Shown here: positions 19,051-27,711 of the stretch, one piece after another
How positions within the stretch are numbered: the first letter of the stretch is position 1
How the letters are laid out: each line of letters starts with the position of its first letter
Source of the DNA: Candidatus Gerdarchaeota archaeon
GTDB lineage: Archaea; Asgardarchaeota; Heimdallarchaeia; JABLTI01
Length of the DNA: 64,000 nucleotides
NCBI GenBank assembly: GCA_016840945.1
Contig: JAEORJ010000319.1
Location: 20,934 to 84,933 of the forward strand
Reading direction: 5' to 3'
Position numbers and translations under genes: made by a program
Notes under the pieces: model-generated
What the model was told of the DNA's origin: nothing
Seen by the model: the letters and a program-made list of their open reading frames with translations, nothing else
Databases searched by the model: none

Positions 19051-20135
19051 TTCTTACTGAAAACCCCCACTCTTCTAGTTAATGATTTATGAATGTAAAT
19101 TTTTTCAAAGATTTCAACCTTAAATCCATATTTATCAGCTATTTCCTCTATAGGTATCTCCACAAACATTCCAACAGCTAAAGTTCCATTATTTGTAAGG
19201 ACATTATATGCTTCTTCAAAGAACTGCTCGAGTAATTTCATTACTTCTTTTCCATGAGTTGAAGTTGATCGTCCATACGGTGGATCGGTAGCTATTGAAT
19301 CTATTGAATTATTGAAGGGTAATGACCGTGCATCACCAATTAATAACTCATAATTGATTTTTGGTGTGTAATGGATTAAATTTCTTTTCGCTCCATTAAT
19401 CATTCGCCTATCAATATCAATACCTATCACGTTATTCCCCATTAAAGCACTTTCAATTAATATTCCACCAGGACCACAAAAAGGATCTAGTAGATAACCA
19501 TTTGGAGGTGTTTTTGCTAAATTAGCCATTAATCTAGCAAACCTTGGTTCAAGTGTTCCGGGTTTAAAGTATGGCCTTAAATCAGGTCTTCTATCATTAA
19601 ACGATCCTTTTTCTTGTTCAAAAATCTCCAGACCAAAATAGTATTTATCATCATTAAGTATGATTACAAATCGTTTATCTGGTGATTTCATGCTAGCGCT
19701 ATTTTTTTCATTAGTTTGTGTTGTTATTCTTTTCCCCAAAGTGGATTCCAAATCTATCGATTTGATATCTTTAGTAACTTTACTAGTATGATACAACCTT
19801 ACTTGAAAACTCTCGAGTGGAAGCAAATGTTTTCGAAAATCAATTGATGTTGATATATCATTCAATATTCTATCAACACTTAATTGTATTAATTCGTTTG
19901 AATATAACACTCTAATAGCTCTTTTGCAATAAGCTGCTTTTTCAGCGACAATTGTAGCTATTTCTAATGAACAATTAATCAAAACAACATTTTTTCTTTT
20001 CTCAACAATAGTAAATTTTGTTTTGCTGCTTTCAAGTAGTGATTGAATTTCAAAAGAAGGCAATGATTCATGTAAACCAGAAAGTTGGAATAATATTGTA
20101 GCATCAATAGATGAATTTTCGTTTACAGAATCCAA
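19047..20135 (-). CDS. trmG10: tRNA (guanine-N2)-methyltransferase, Trm11/TrmG10 type
   Basis: The 362-aa protein joins an N-terminal THUMP-like region (about residues 50-170) to a class I methyltransferase domain. SAM binding is in DPFCGPGGILIE (217-228) followed by GIDIDRRMINGAKRNL. The catalytic motif is TDPPYG (283-288), typical of exocyclic N2-guanine methylation. Archaeal members modify G10 of tRNA. The start is TTG at 20135 with a GGGA stretch about 10 bases upstream; no in-frame ATG is better. It overlaps rnz by 4 bases and follows prs by 17 bases. Confidence 0.88.
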   Translation of the reverse strand: MDSVNENSSIDATILFQLSGLHESLPSFEIQSLLESSKTKFTIVEKRKNVVLINCSLEIATIVAEKAAYCKRAIRVLYSNELIQLSVDRILNDISTSIDFRKHLLPLESFQVRLYHTSKVTKDIKSIDLESTLGKRITTQTNEKNSASMKSPDKRFVIILNDDKYYFGLEIFEQEKGSFNDRRPDLRPYFKPGTLEPRFARLMANLAKTPPNGYLLDPFCGPGGILIESALMGNNVIGIDIDRRMINGAKRNLIHYTPKINYELLIGDARSLPFNNSIDSIATDPPYGRSTSTHGKEVMKLLEQFFEEAYNVLTNNGTLAVGMFVEIPIEEIADKYGFKVEIFEKIYIHKSLTRRVGVFSKK

Positions 20136-20152
20136 TATATTTCATTCCCGAA

Positions 20153-21028
20153 TTATTTTTTCAATGCTTCATAAATAATGGGGGCAGTTGGTATTTTACC
20201 ATATTTCGAAGGTATACTATCTGTGCCGATGATTTCCGTAGCTCCTGCATCTAGTATTCGTTTATCAGCTTCATTAACTAACATTAAATGAGTACTGGCT
20301 ACAAAGACTTTACCTACTCCCATAGTTTTGAGTGCTTGAACAGATTTTACAATTGTACCACCAGTTCTTATAACCTCATCTGCGATAATAACATCACGAT
20401 TTTTAACATCAATCTCATGAGGGTATAATTTCGTATGGCCAGTTACAGGATCACGTTTCTTTTCGAAATAATCAGTTTCTGCACCTAATACTTTGGCAAG
20501 AATTAACACTCGCTCTTTTGCACCAAAATCAGGAGCTAATACAAGAGGATTGTTTAAATTCATTTTTTTATAATAATCACCAAGAGCTGGCATAGCGGAA
20601 ACATTTTGATAAAATGATTCTTTCCCTTTCAAAACATCAGTATTGTGTATATCAATCACTAGTAATTTTTTAGCTGGAGTTGCTTCAATTATTTTGAAAA
20701 TATTAAAAATACTAACAACTTCTCCTTTTAATATTCGCCGATCCTTTGCTCCATACGCTAAATATGGTGTCACAAATGTAATATTCTTTGCACCAAATTC
20801 CTCTGCAGTATATGCAAGTTGTAATAGGCTTAGAAAATTTGAATCTTGAGGAGGAATTATTGATTGTACAATAATGGTATCCTTGTCACAACTTTCACTC
20901 GAGAGTATCAAATCTCTTTCGCCATCAGGGAAAGATTTATGCTGCACTTCAATAAGTGAAGCGTTCATCATTTCAGCTAATTGTTTTCCTATATGTGGTT
21001 GACCAGGTCCCGATATTACTGTAGTCAT
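20153..21028 (-). CDS. prs: Ribose-phosphate pyrophosphokinase
   Basis: PRPP synthetase makes 5-phosphoribosyl 1-pyrophosphate for nucleotide, His and Trp synthesis. The 291-aa protein has the family's FPDGE segment, the YLAYGAKDRR loop, the DIHNTD metal region and the PRPP-binding loop DVIIADEVIRTGGT near residue 215-225. The length fits archaeal class II-like enzymes. AGGTAGAA precedes the ATG. It heads a likely three-gene unit prs, trmG10, rnz. Confidence 0.94.
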   Translation of the reverse strand: MTTVISGPGQPHIGKQLAEMMNASLIEVQHKSFPDGERDLILSSESCDKDTIIVQSIIPPQDSNFLSLLQLAYTAEEFGAKNITFVTPYLAYGAKDRRILKGEVVSIFNIFKIIEATPAKKLLVIDIHNTDVLKGKESFYQNVSAMPALGDYYKKMNLNNPLVLAPDFGAKERVLILAKVLGAETDYFEKKRDPVTGHTKLYPHEIDVKNRDVIIADEVIRTGGTIVKSVQALKTMGVGKVFVASTHLMLVNEADKRILDAGATEIIGTDSIPSKYGKIPTAPIIYEALKK

Positions 21029-21105
21029 TTGTTTCTACCTTTAAATTCACTCTCATATAAGACTCTGTAAAGAATGACATTTAAAATAATCGGATAAGTA
21101 AATAA

Positions 21106-21396
21106 TTAGCTCTTTGGTTTACTTCTATAAATTATGATCGTTTTTCCACGCTTATCAATTAAAAGTGACTTTGTTTTAGTAGTTATTTCATTAATGGTTG
21201 CATCAAAATTCTCTGTAATAAAATTCTGAAGGAATTTAATTTTGACTAAGCTAGTTAATTTAAGCTGTGAGTCAATTTCAGTTATCATTGCTGGAGTAAC
21301 CCCATTTTTTCCAACTTGAACTTTAGCCTTTTCTGCTCGTACTTCAGCAATTTCATTCTTCAATCGTTTTTTAATGCTCATTTCAAATTCATCCAT
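21106..21396 (-). CDS. CRM/YhbY-domain RNA-binding protein
   Basis: The 96-aa protein is one CRM domain: VQVGKNGVTPAMITEIDSQL supplies the GxxG loop, VKIKFLQNF the central strand, and KRGKTIIIYRSK the C-terminal strand. Bacterial YhbY binds pre-50S ribosomes and plant relatives assist splicing. The archaeal role is unknown but probably ribosome or RNA maturation. It is upstream of prs on the same strand. Confidence 0.82.
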   Translation of the reverse strand: MDEFEMSIKKRLKNEIAEVRAEKAKVQVGKNGVTPAMITEIDSQLKLTSLVKIKFLQNFITENFDATINEITTKTKSLLIDKRGKTIIIYRSKPKS

Positions 21397-21492
21397 TAAA
21401 GATTATTTTTCTTAATATTTAGCTTTCAAATTTCTAAGAATAAAAAATTGATTCTAATTTTGATTAAAATATACTAAAAAAATGAGAAAGAG

Positions 21493-21563
21493 AAAGGTGG
21501 TATGGTTTTTTCTATTGTAGGGCGAACAATAAAAAATACCGAGTTACCTTTTATACCACCTTT
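21493..21563. repeat. Long imperfect hairpin (inverted repeat)
   Basis: AAAGGTGGTAT at 21493-21503 is perfectly repeated in inverse at 21553-21563. Between them GGTTTTTTCTATTGT (21504-21518) pairs at 13 of 15 positions with ACAATAAAAAATACC (21526-21540), leaving a 7-nt loop and a 12-nt bulge. It lies directly after the stop of the minus-strand membrane protein and before the CRM gene, so terminator or RNA-processing function is possible. Confidence 0.6.
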
Positions 21564-21565
21564 GC

Positions 21566-22345
21566 TCAAGAGGGTCTTTCGATTTTTTGTTTCGGATCAA
21601 GGGTCTTTAAGTCGTTTGAATCTGAACCTAAAGCTGGATAGGCTTTTGGCTCAGTCTCGATTTTTATGTAGAAACCAGCGAGCATTAAGATAGGTCCCAT
21701 AACCCAGCTAATGATAGCTAAAGTTGGGAAGATATATGGAGAAACATTAAGTAAATAATCAATTACAAACATTAGCAAACCGAGGATGATCGTTGAAAAG
21801 CCGATTGTAAAATAACCAATTCGTTTTTTCGCTAATTTATTCTTCAATGTGAAATATGTTATTATGAGAAATATAGCCCCAACAATTACTAGCACTGCAG
21901 GTATAAATTGTACACAAGTTTTTCCATAAATGTTATCCGTAGTTTTGAAGCCCCCGAGACTATCTTCCACTACCCAATCATTCATTGCACCAAAGATTGA
22001 TAAGATTGTACCTATTGATCCGAATAGTAGATAAAGGTACCATCTGATTGTTTCGGCACCAAAATAAATACCAATAGCAGAAAGAACTAATGTTACCCCT
22101 GTAAAAATTCCAGTCACAACACATAGATCTCGAAAAATATTAGCTAGTGAAAGTGAACGATAAGCAATCGCAAAACTAATACCATTAAAAACTAATGATA
22201 GTGACCAAAAAATAAATCCTGCTGAAAATAATTGATTTAATCGCTTCCTAGGATTTTTCATAAGAAAAAGGCTACTAATTATAGCTGAAGTAATACCAGC
22301 GATAATCCAAGCAATCGAAGTGAAAAGATTAAATGTTGTGATCAT
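21566..22345 (-). CDS. Hypothetical membrane protein, about seven TM segments
   Basis: The 259-aa protein shows seven hydrophobic segments (about residues 8-28, 37-58, 72-98, 104-122, 148-166, 180-200, 208-228). The topology resembles 7TM sensor modules, but no cytosolic output domain follows; a polar tail of about 30 residues ends it. I do not recognise the family. It is divergent from the Cys-rich small protein. Confidence 0.68.
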   Translation of the reverse strand: MITTFNLFTSIAWIIAGITSAIISSLFLMKNPRKRLNQLFSAGFIFWSLSLVFNGISFAIAYRSLSLANIFRDLCVVTGIFTGVTLVLSAIGIYFGAETIRWYLYLLFGSIGTILSIFGAMNDWVVEDSLGGFKTTDNIYGKTCVQFIPAVLVIVGAIFLIITYFTLKNKLAKKRIGYFTIGFSTIILGLLMFVIDYLLNVSPYIFPTLAIISWVMGPILMLAGFYIKIETEPKAYPALGSDSNDLKTLDPKQKIERPS

Positions 22346-22565
22346 ATCAACCTACTCAAAAAATGATTTAAAATTGGATATTTAAAACACCCAGATTACT
22401 GGAAAAAAGACTGAAGTGCGAGCTTTCTGTAATATTTTTCAAAAGATACTTGCACTGTTCTGTGTGAAATTATTTTTGTTGAGGGTTTTTAAAAGGGTGG
22501 TTTTCAATTTCTATTTACAAGCATTATTTGTCAATCAGTAAAGCTGAAAATATCTGGTGAATTGA

Positions 22566-22820
22566 ATGTATAAAGAAATTTTATCTCAAAAGAATGACGT
22601 AAATATCATAAACCGAGAAACAAGCAAAGGTCAAGAAAAAATTCAATCAAATACCAATCTGAAATTCAATGATATTCTTTGTCCTATGACTTGTAAATCA
22701 TTATCATCAAATCAATGTAAAACTTGCCAGCACAAGAAAGAACTAGTAAGAAAACACCAATTAGGATTAACTTTACTTACAATGATTTGTACATGGTCAG
22801 AACCTGAAGATGATTTCTAA
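22566..22820 (+). CDS. Small cysteine-rich hypothetical protein
   Basis: The 84-aa product has a polar N-terminus and a Cys cluster CPMTCKSLSSNQCKTCQHKK (about residues 39-58), spacing CxxxC-x8-CxxC followed by His, which suggests a zinc site. A late Cys-Trp lies at about 76-77. A TTTTTAAAAGGG TATA-like box is near 22482-22494, about 75 bases upstream. It reads in the same direction as the two-TM acidic protein 85 bases later. No family recognised; reality moderately supported. Confidence 0.5.
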   Translation: MYKEILSQKNDVNIINRETSKGQEKIQSNTNLKFNDILCPMTCKSLSSNQCKTCQHKKELVRKHQLGLTLLTMICTWSEPEDDF

Positions 22821-22904
22821 CTAAAGTATTTTTTTGATTTGTTGTGTTTTTAAAGGTCAATGTAAACATTATTCCGATCAATTAATTTTCGGGTCGGGTC
22901 TACA

Positions 22905-24296
22905 ATGAAAATTAATATGAGTTTGCACACTCTCAGAAAGATCCTTATTGGATCAACAATAGTAAATTATCTTATATTAGTGACTTATATTTTTCTAATT
23001 GTATCTGCTACTGTTTATGAGAATTATACCATATTTCTAATGTCTATACCTGCGTATATTATTTCAAATAGTTGGCTTTTCATTATTGGATTTTTAGGAA
23101 TTCAAGGATTAGTTGTAGTATATTATCTCTATAAGCGCAAGAAAGAAGCTGGAGTAAAAATTGAATCTTCAGCTTTAGAAGATAATTCAACTATTGAACT
23201 TTTAGATGAAAATCTTTTCATTGAGGAAATCTTTGAAGGAAATAATAGTAATGAATTGCTTGAAGAAGTCAACAATAGAGAGATTAATGATATTTCCCTT
23301 GAGGATTTCGATGAAGAAGATTTAGAGGAGGATTTAGAGCTCTCTGAACCTGAATTGGATATAGAATTACTTGAAGCTGAGAAAGAATTCGATCTTTTGT
23401 GGGAAGAAGCAATAAGACATGTTGATAATGCTAATAAAAAAAAAGCTGGGGAATCAGTTAGCATAGAACGAGCAAAAGAGACATTTGATTCAAATGTGCA
23501 ATTTGTTGCAGATACAAGATTAACTGATTTTGCTACACCAAAAACTGAAAAAGTTCCAGCTGAAAAAAGAATTTCAAAAGCAGTAATAGAAGAGAGGAAC
23601 AAGGAAAATAAAGTTGCTAATCCATCAATAATAAAAGAAATCCATCGAGAGTTTTACAATGAAATAGCTCTTAATAATTGGATTTACGAAGATAGAAGAG
23701 ATAGGGACAGAGTAGGATTATTTAAACCAGCACTAAACGAAACAAAATATCGAGAAAAAGACATCAGTTATTTGATTGAAAACAGCATTCTTCATAAAAT
23801 AGAAGTACCTTTCCATTCAGGATCTTTTTGTGTTTACTCCATCTATGAAAATGAAGACAAAAAGATTGTCAAGAATTATTTAGCTAAAATAAGTAAACAG
23901 AACAATTATAGTCTAATTCAAAAATCAATCGCTTTTGCTAACTATGCTGATTTGGGTTTAGAGCGAAAAAATTGGCGATTTGACTTTCAAATTGGCAATG
24001 GAATAATTGGAGCAATTTGGATAAGCAATTTCTTAATTGAAGATAAGCAAACTGGTAACTTTTCAATTGCTTATCAAAATAAAAAAGAATTGAAAGCTTT
24101 ACTAGCTGCTTCTCAAATAAAATTCTCAAAAGCAGATATAGTTGCCTTAATTATTACGGATTATGATTTTAATAAACAAATAATTAAAAACTATATAACA
24201 AGTATAGGATTTGGAAATGCTTCAATATTAACTATTGGTGAAGAAAATTTCGAAAATCAGTTTTTGACTCTACTAGAAAAAACAGTAAAAAGATAA
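22905..24296 (+). CDS. Two-TM protein with acidic linker and unknown C-terminal domain
   Basis: The 463-aa protein has two membrane helices (about residues 14-38 and 50-75), a very acidic linker (about 85-165, rich in Glu/Asp/Leu) and a charged helical stretch. A predicted globular alpha/beta C-terminal domain covers about 265-463. That domain includes VPFHSGSFCVYSIYE, NWRFDFQIGNGIIGAIW and KADIVALIITDYDF, a rhythm like a Rossmannoid or nuclease-like fold, but no catalytic motif I can name. Codon use matches neighbours. Orientation suggests co-transcription with the preceding Cys-rich gene. Confidence 0.72.
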   Translation: MKINMSLHTLRKILIGSTIVNYLILVTYIFLIVSATVYENYTIFLMSIPAYIISNSWLFIIGFLGIQGLVVVYYLYKRKKEAGVKIESSALEDNSTIELLDENLFIEEIFEGNNSNELLEEVNNREINDISLEDFDEEDLEEDLELSEPELDIELLEAEKEFDLLWEEAIRHVDNANKKKAGESVSIERAKETFDSNVQFVADTRLTDFATPKTEKVPAEKRISKAVIEERNKENKVANPSIIKEIHREFYNEIALNNWIYEDRRDRDRVGLFKPALNETKYREKDISYLIENSILHKIEVPFHSGSFCVYSIYENEDKKIVKNYLAKISKQNNYSLIQKSIAFANYADLGLERKNWRFDFQIGNGIIGAIWISNFLIEDKQTGNFSIAYQNKKELKALLAASQIKFSKADIVALIITDYDFNKQIIKNYITSIGFGNASILTIGEENFENQFLTLLEKTVKR

Positions 24297-24318
24297 AAAA
24301 GATAATGAATATAGAAGG

Positions 24319-24594
24319 TTAATCTTCTTCATCATCTAAATCTTTAATTGTTTCTAAAATTGATATGGTTTGCCAAATTTTTGTTCTTGCATGAACTGGG
24401 CAATTGGGATCCAAACTTGTTTCCTCAAGTATACTTGTTGCGATGTTCGCTCGTATAGCCGGTGAAGGTTCTTGATCAACATCGCCTAAAATAACAAGTG
24501 CATCACTAGCACTTCTTCGTATATTACGAGGTACACTATTATCTTCGCTGATATCCTTTAAAATTCTGTATGCGATTTCTTCATCTTCTGACAT
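24319..24594 (-). CDS. UPF0147 family protein
   Basis: The 91-aa helical protein matches the archaeal UPF0147 family: ILKDISEDNSVPRNIRRSA, ALVILGDVDQEPSPAIRANI, then SLDPNCPVHARTKIW. The pattern is very conserved across archaea but no function is established. The ATG at 24594 is chosen over an upstream in-frame GTG because GGTGGTGG lies at the right spacing before it. Confidence 0.88.
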   Translation of the reverse strand: MSEDEEIAYRILKDISEDNSVPRNIRRSASDALVILGDVDQEPSPAIRANIATSILEETSLDPNCPVHARTKIWQTISILETIKDLDDEED

Positions 24595-24725
24595 TATAAC
24601 CACCACCACTATTAAATTAGGGACAAGTTATCATTTGGTTTAAAATTATAAGTTGAGGCAAGTATTAATGCTTATATAATTATTACTATATGAATGAAGA
24701 AAAATATAATTGCTAATTATTTAAG

Positions 24726-25355
24726 TTATTTCATATAGTCTTTTTGAAATTTCTCGAATTTATAGAGTATGCTGGTTAAACAAAATGAAGCGAGATAGGA
24801 TTTTAATCCTAAACTTATATGTTGAATATTGAATTCATCGATTATTTTTTCATGTTTTTGAGAAATATCTTGGCGACCACCTAATATAAAACAGCATGAA
24901 TTGGTAGTTAATGAAATGGGATCTATGTGGTCAAATAATATTCCTTCTTCATGAAGATAGAATGTTGAATTGTACTTCTTTGTGATTAGTTGAATGAATG
25001 ATTGAAAATCATCTTGATGGGCCCATTTGATTAGAGCTTTATCAGAGGCTTTGTCACCAATTTCACTATTAAGTGATTCTTTTATTAGCGAAGCTATTTC
25101 TATTTCATCATACTCATGATTGGTATCAGGCAAATTGTGAATGGTAAAATATCTGATAGATGATTTACTAAATAAACCATAAAAAGTAATATTTATTCCT
25201 TCAATTGTATTAGGAAAAAGATTTAGGAGGCACCGTGCAATAACATCGATTTTTGAAGCACTTGGTAAATCTTTAATCGAGAAATTAGCATTTGGAGGAT
25301 TTTCTTCAAGAACAATTACAAATGCTATATCAAAAATGCCAGTTTTTCTGTTCAT
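24726..25355 (-). CDS. trmY: tRNA pseudouridine-54 N1-methyltransferase, divergent TrmY
   Basis: TrmY is a SPOUT enzyme that methylates N1 of pseudouridine 54 in archaeal tRNA. The 209-aa product keeps the family frame: KIDVIARCLLNLF near the N-terminus, then the knot region FILGGRQDISQKHEKII and ISLGLKSYLASFCLTSILYKF. The usual LGDHxG of the SAM loop is changed to LGGRQD, so activity should be checked. It follows rps26e by about 100 bases on the same strand. Confidence 0.75.
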   Translation of the reverse strand: MNRKTGIFDIAFVIVLEENPPNANFSIKDLPSASKIDVIARCLLNLFPNTIEGINITFYGLFSKSSIRYFTIHNLPDTNHEYDEIEIASLIKESLNSEIGDKASDKALIKWAHQDDFQSFIQLITKKYNSTFYLHEEGILFDHIDPISLTTNSCCFILGGRQDISQKHEKIIDEFNIQHISLGLKSYLASFCLTSILYKFEKFQKDYMK

Positions 25356-25452
25356 TCTCTCAACTCAACAGTTATTTCATAAAAAACAATAATTAATATT
25401 GTAAAGAAGAAGAGAGAAGTAAATTCTCTTTCTTTATTACTAAAATCCACTT

Positions 25453-25731
25453 TCAATCAGTAGATTTGCGTTCATCTTTAGATCGGATTTTAACATTTCC
25501 TCGATGAACAGCACAAGAAACGCAATAATTTTTAGTAACACGTTGTCTTGGAACAAAAGTGCCTTCTTTACGAAGTTCTCTTGCAAGAGTGGGATCTATT
25601 AAAGTAATATATTTTGTTTCTTTCTTAACTTTGTCAGCAGGAACTAATCTACCGCAGGATGAACATTGTACAAGCCCACCCTTTCCTTTTTGTCCTTTAG
25701 ATCGTCCGCCAGATTTTCGCTTCTTTGTCAT
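25453..25731 (-). CDS. rps26e: Ribosomal protein S26e (eS26)
   Basis: eS26 is a small zinc-binding protein of the 30S mRNA exit region. It occurs in eukaryotes and in TACK and Asgard archaea but not in euryarchaea. The 92-aa product has a basic N-terminus (KKRKSGGRSKGQKGKGG), CSSCGR and NYCVSC zinc pairs and the YCVSCAVHRGNVKIRSKDER tail. The ATG follows GGATGTGA. This gene is one of the better lineage clues in the window. Confidence 0.95.
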   Translation of the reverse strand: MTKKRKSGGRSKGQKGKGGLVQCSSCGRLVPADKVKKETKYITLIDPTLARELRKEGTFVPRQRVTKNYCVSCAVHRGNVKIRSKDERKSTD

Positions 25732-25967
25732 TTTTTCACATCCTAAAGATAGACTGTTACAATTATTTTACCAATTTCACAGTATAGTTAATCATTCGCT
25801 AACTACTCATTTTAAAGATTTACGTTCCACTTGAAAACATTTGTGATAAATTTACTAATGATTCCATAAAATACAGCTTTATGAAACATTAGGGAAACTT
25901 TTTTCTACTCTTGACATAACTATTTGATAGATTACTGATAGAAATTATACTTGAGGTAGAGAAAAAA

Positions 25968-26342
25968 ATGAGTCAAAAATACTATGCTAGTGATGATTCT
26001 GATGATATTTCAAAAGCTATTCGTCGGTTAAAAAGAAAGGTTTCTATTGATAATTTATGGATATACATTTTAAGGCTATTACAAGATGGTGAAATGTATG
26101 GGTATGAATTAAAAGAATCAATAAAAACACGATTTGGATTTGAACCAGCAACAGTTACCTCATATACTATTCTCTACAAACTTGAGAAAGATAACCTTGT
26201 AACATCTTATGTAAAAGATAATCCTGAAGGAAGACCTGATCGCAAGTATTATGCAATTACTGAAGCAGGTATAAAATCAATGTTTGAAGCTAAAAAACTC
26301 TTTGAAAATATCTTAGAAAATGTTTTTGATCAAACTGAATAA
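25968..26342 (+). CDS. PadR-family transcriptional regulator
   Basis: The 124-aa protein is a PadR winged helix. An N-terminal charged stretch is followed by DNLWIYILRLLQDGEMYGYELKE, the recognition helix VTSYTILYKLEKDNLV and the wing PEGRPDRKYYAITEAG. A final helix of the dimerisation type ends it. Targets are unknown; self-regulation is usual. GAGGTAGAG lies before the ATG. Confidence 0.9.
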   Translation: MSQKYYASDDSDDISKAIRRLKRKVSIDNLWIYILRLLQDGEMYGYELKESIKTRFGFEPATVTSYTILYKLEKDNLVTSYVKDNPEGRPDRKYYAITEAGIKSMFEAKKLFENILENVFDQTE

Positions 26343-26349
26343 GAAAAAA

Positions 26350-26370
26350 GAAAAGGAGATAATCCTTTTC
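26350..26370. terminator. Hairpin between convergent genes
   Basis: GAAAAGGA (26350-26357) and TCCTTTTC (26363-26370) form a perfect 8-bp stem with a 5-nt loop in the 37-base gap between the padR-type and Xaa-Pro peptidase stops. It may serve both strands, though neither side has a long T-run. Confidence 0.5.
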
Positions 26371-26379
26371 GATAATAAT

Positions 26380-27525
26380 CTAATCTACTTCTATTAATTC
26401 GGATTTCGTATAGACTTCTACCTTGCCATTTCGAATCATGACATCATTCTCGAGTCTTAAACCACCAAGACCTTTAACATACGCTCCTGGTTCTATTGTG
26501 AAAACCATTCCTTCTTCAGCTACAACTTCTTCCCAAGTTTGGAGTGTAAGTTCATCTTTTGGTTTCAAACTAACAGCAGGAGAGTCATGAACAGCTAAAC
26601 CTAAACCGTGACCTAATGAATGTGGCATAGCATAACCAGCTTCCGTCATAACATCATCAACTGCTTGAGCTACTTTCCAGAGTGGTTGTCCAACCTCGAG
26701 AGTATTTATTGCAACCTCATATGCTTTTATGGTGGTATCTCGAATCTTTTCTTGTTCTGGTTTTAATTTCCCAAATGTTATTGGTAATGTTATATCACTA
26801 ACGTAACCGTCGTATAATGCACCAAAATCAATTAAGGATAAACCATTTTCTGAAAAAACATTATTTCCAGCCCATGGGTGACAATGAATCATATAGGAAC
26901 GTTGAGTGTTAGCAACAATAGAGGGGAATGAATTATCCTCAGCACCATATTCTCTCAATTTCTTCATAACTAAAAAGGAAAGATCGTTTTCAGTGCCATC
27001 TTTCTCCTGAGCAAATTTCTTAATGTCATTAATGACTTTAGTACCAATTTTACCAGCTTCGATGATTTTTTCTAATTCATGAGGAGCTTTAGTTGATCTC
27101 AATTCTCTGAATTTATTTGAGATTAAATATGGCCCATCGAATATTTTTGCTTCTGGCAAGGTCTTTTCAAGATACATAATATATTGATAAGGAATATTAT
27201 GATTCACACCAATAACAGGTGCATCTTTTTTGATTTTCTCTTTAATGAAATGAATTGCTCCAGCGGACCATCTATTATCAAAATTACTAACATCCATTAA
27301 TTCATCCACAACAGCATGTTCTTGAGCTAATTGTAAATCCCAAGGAACAAGCCCTGTTTCCCCACTATTAGTAATGACCATAGTAGCATCCATTGGATGC
27401 CCTGTAAGATATCGCATATTAACATCTCTTGCATTTTCCCAATCAGCAATTAATATAGCATCAATTTTGTGTTGAGCCATAAAATCTGATAACTGATCTA
27501 TTTTTTCTTGTGTTATAGGACGCAT
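26380..27525 (-). CDS. pepQ: Xaa-Pro dipeptidase/aminopeptidase (M24)
   Basis: This 381-aa cytosolic M24 metallopeptidase cleaves X-Pro bonds. The creatinase-like N-domain occupies about residues 1-145. The pita-bread domain follows, with all five metal ligands recognisable: Asp in LIDFGALYDGYVSDITLP (two), His in HSLGHGLGLAVHD, Glu in VFTIEPGAY and Glu in LRLENDV. GAGGTAAA precedes the ATG. It is divergent from the GNAT gene. Confidence 0.9.
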   Translation of the reverse strand: MRPITQEKIDQLSDFMAQHKIDAILIADWENARDVNMRYLTGHPMDATMVITNSGETGLVPWDLQLAQEHAVVDELMDVSNFDNRWSAGAIHFIKEKIKKDAPVIGVNHNIPYQYIMYLEKTLPEAKIFDGPYLISNKFRELRSTKAPHELEKIIEAGKIGTKVINDIKKFAQEKDGTENDLSFLVMKKLREYGAEDNSFPSIVANTQRSYMIHCHPWAGNNVFSENGLSLIDFGALYDGYVSDITLPITFGKLKPEQEKIRDTTIKAYEVAINTLEVGQPLWKVAQAVDDVMTEAGYAMPHSLGHGLGLAVHDSPAVSLKPKDELTLQTWEEVVAEEGMVFTIEPGAYVKGLGGLRLENDVMIRNGKVEVYTKSELIEVD

Positions 27526-27711
27526 AATATTTACCTCTTCTAGAATAACAAGCGTTTTTCTAAATTCAAAATGGTTTTTTTCTTTAAAAAATTATAGTGA
27601 AATATGTTATGAAAAACAATAAATAATTATTTTCAAAAATAGAATCAATAACCTTATTTTCACTATTTGTATAGTTTATGAAAAAATCAATTGATGCTGA
27701 GGATGAATGAA

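Noticed and set aside
23129..23602. Minus-strand Ser-rich frame of 157 codons
   Set aside because: Antisense of the Glu/Asp-rich linker of the two-TM protein.
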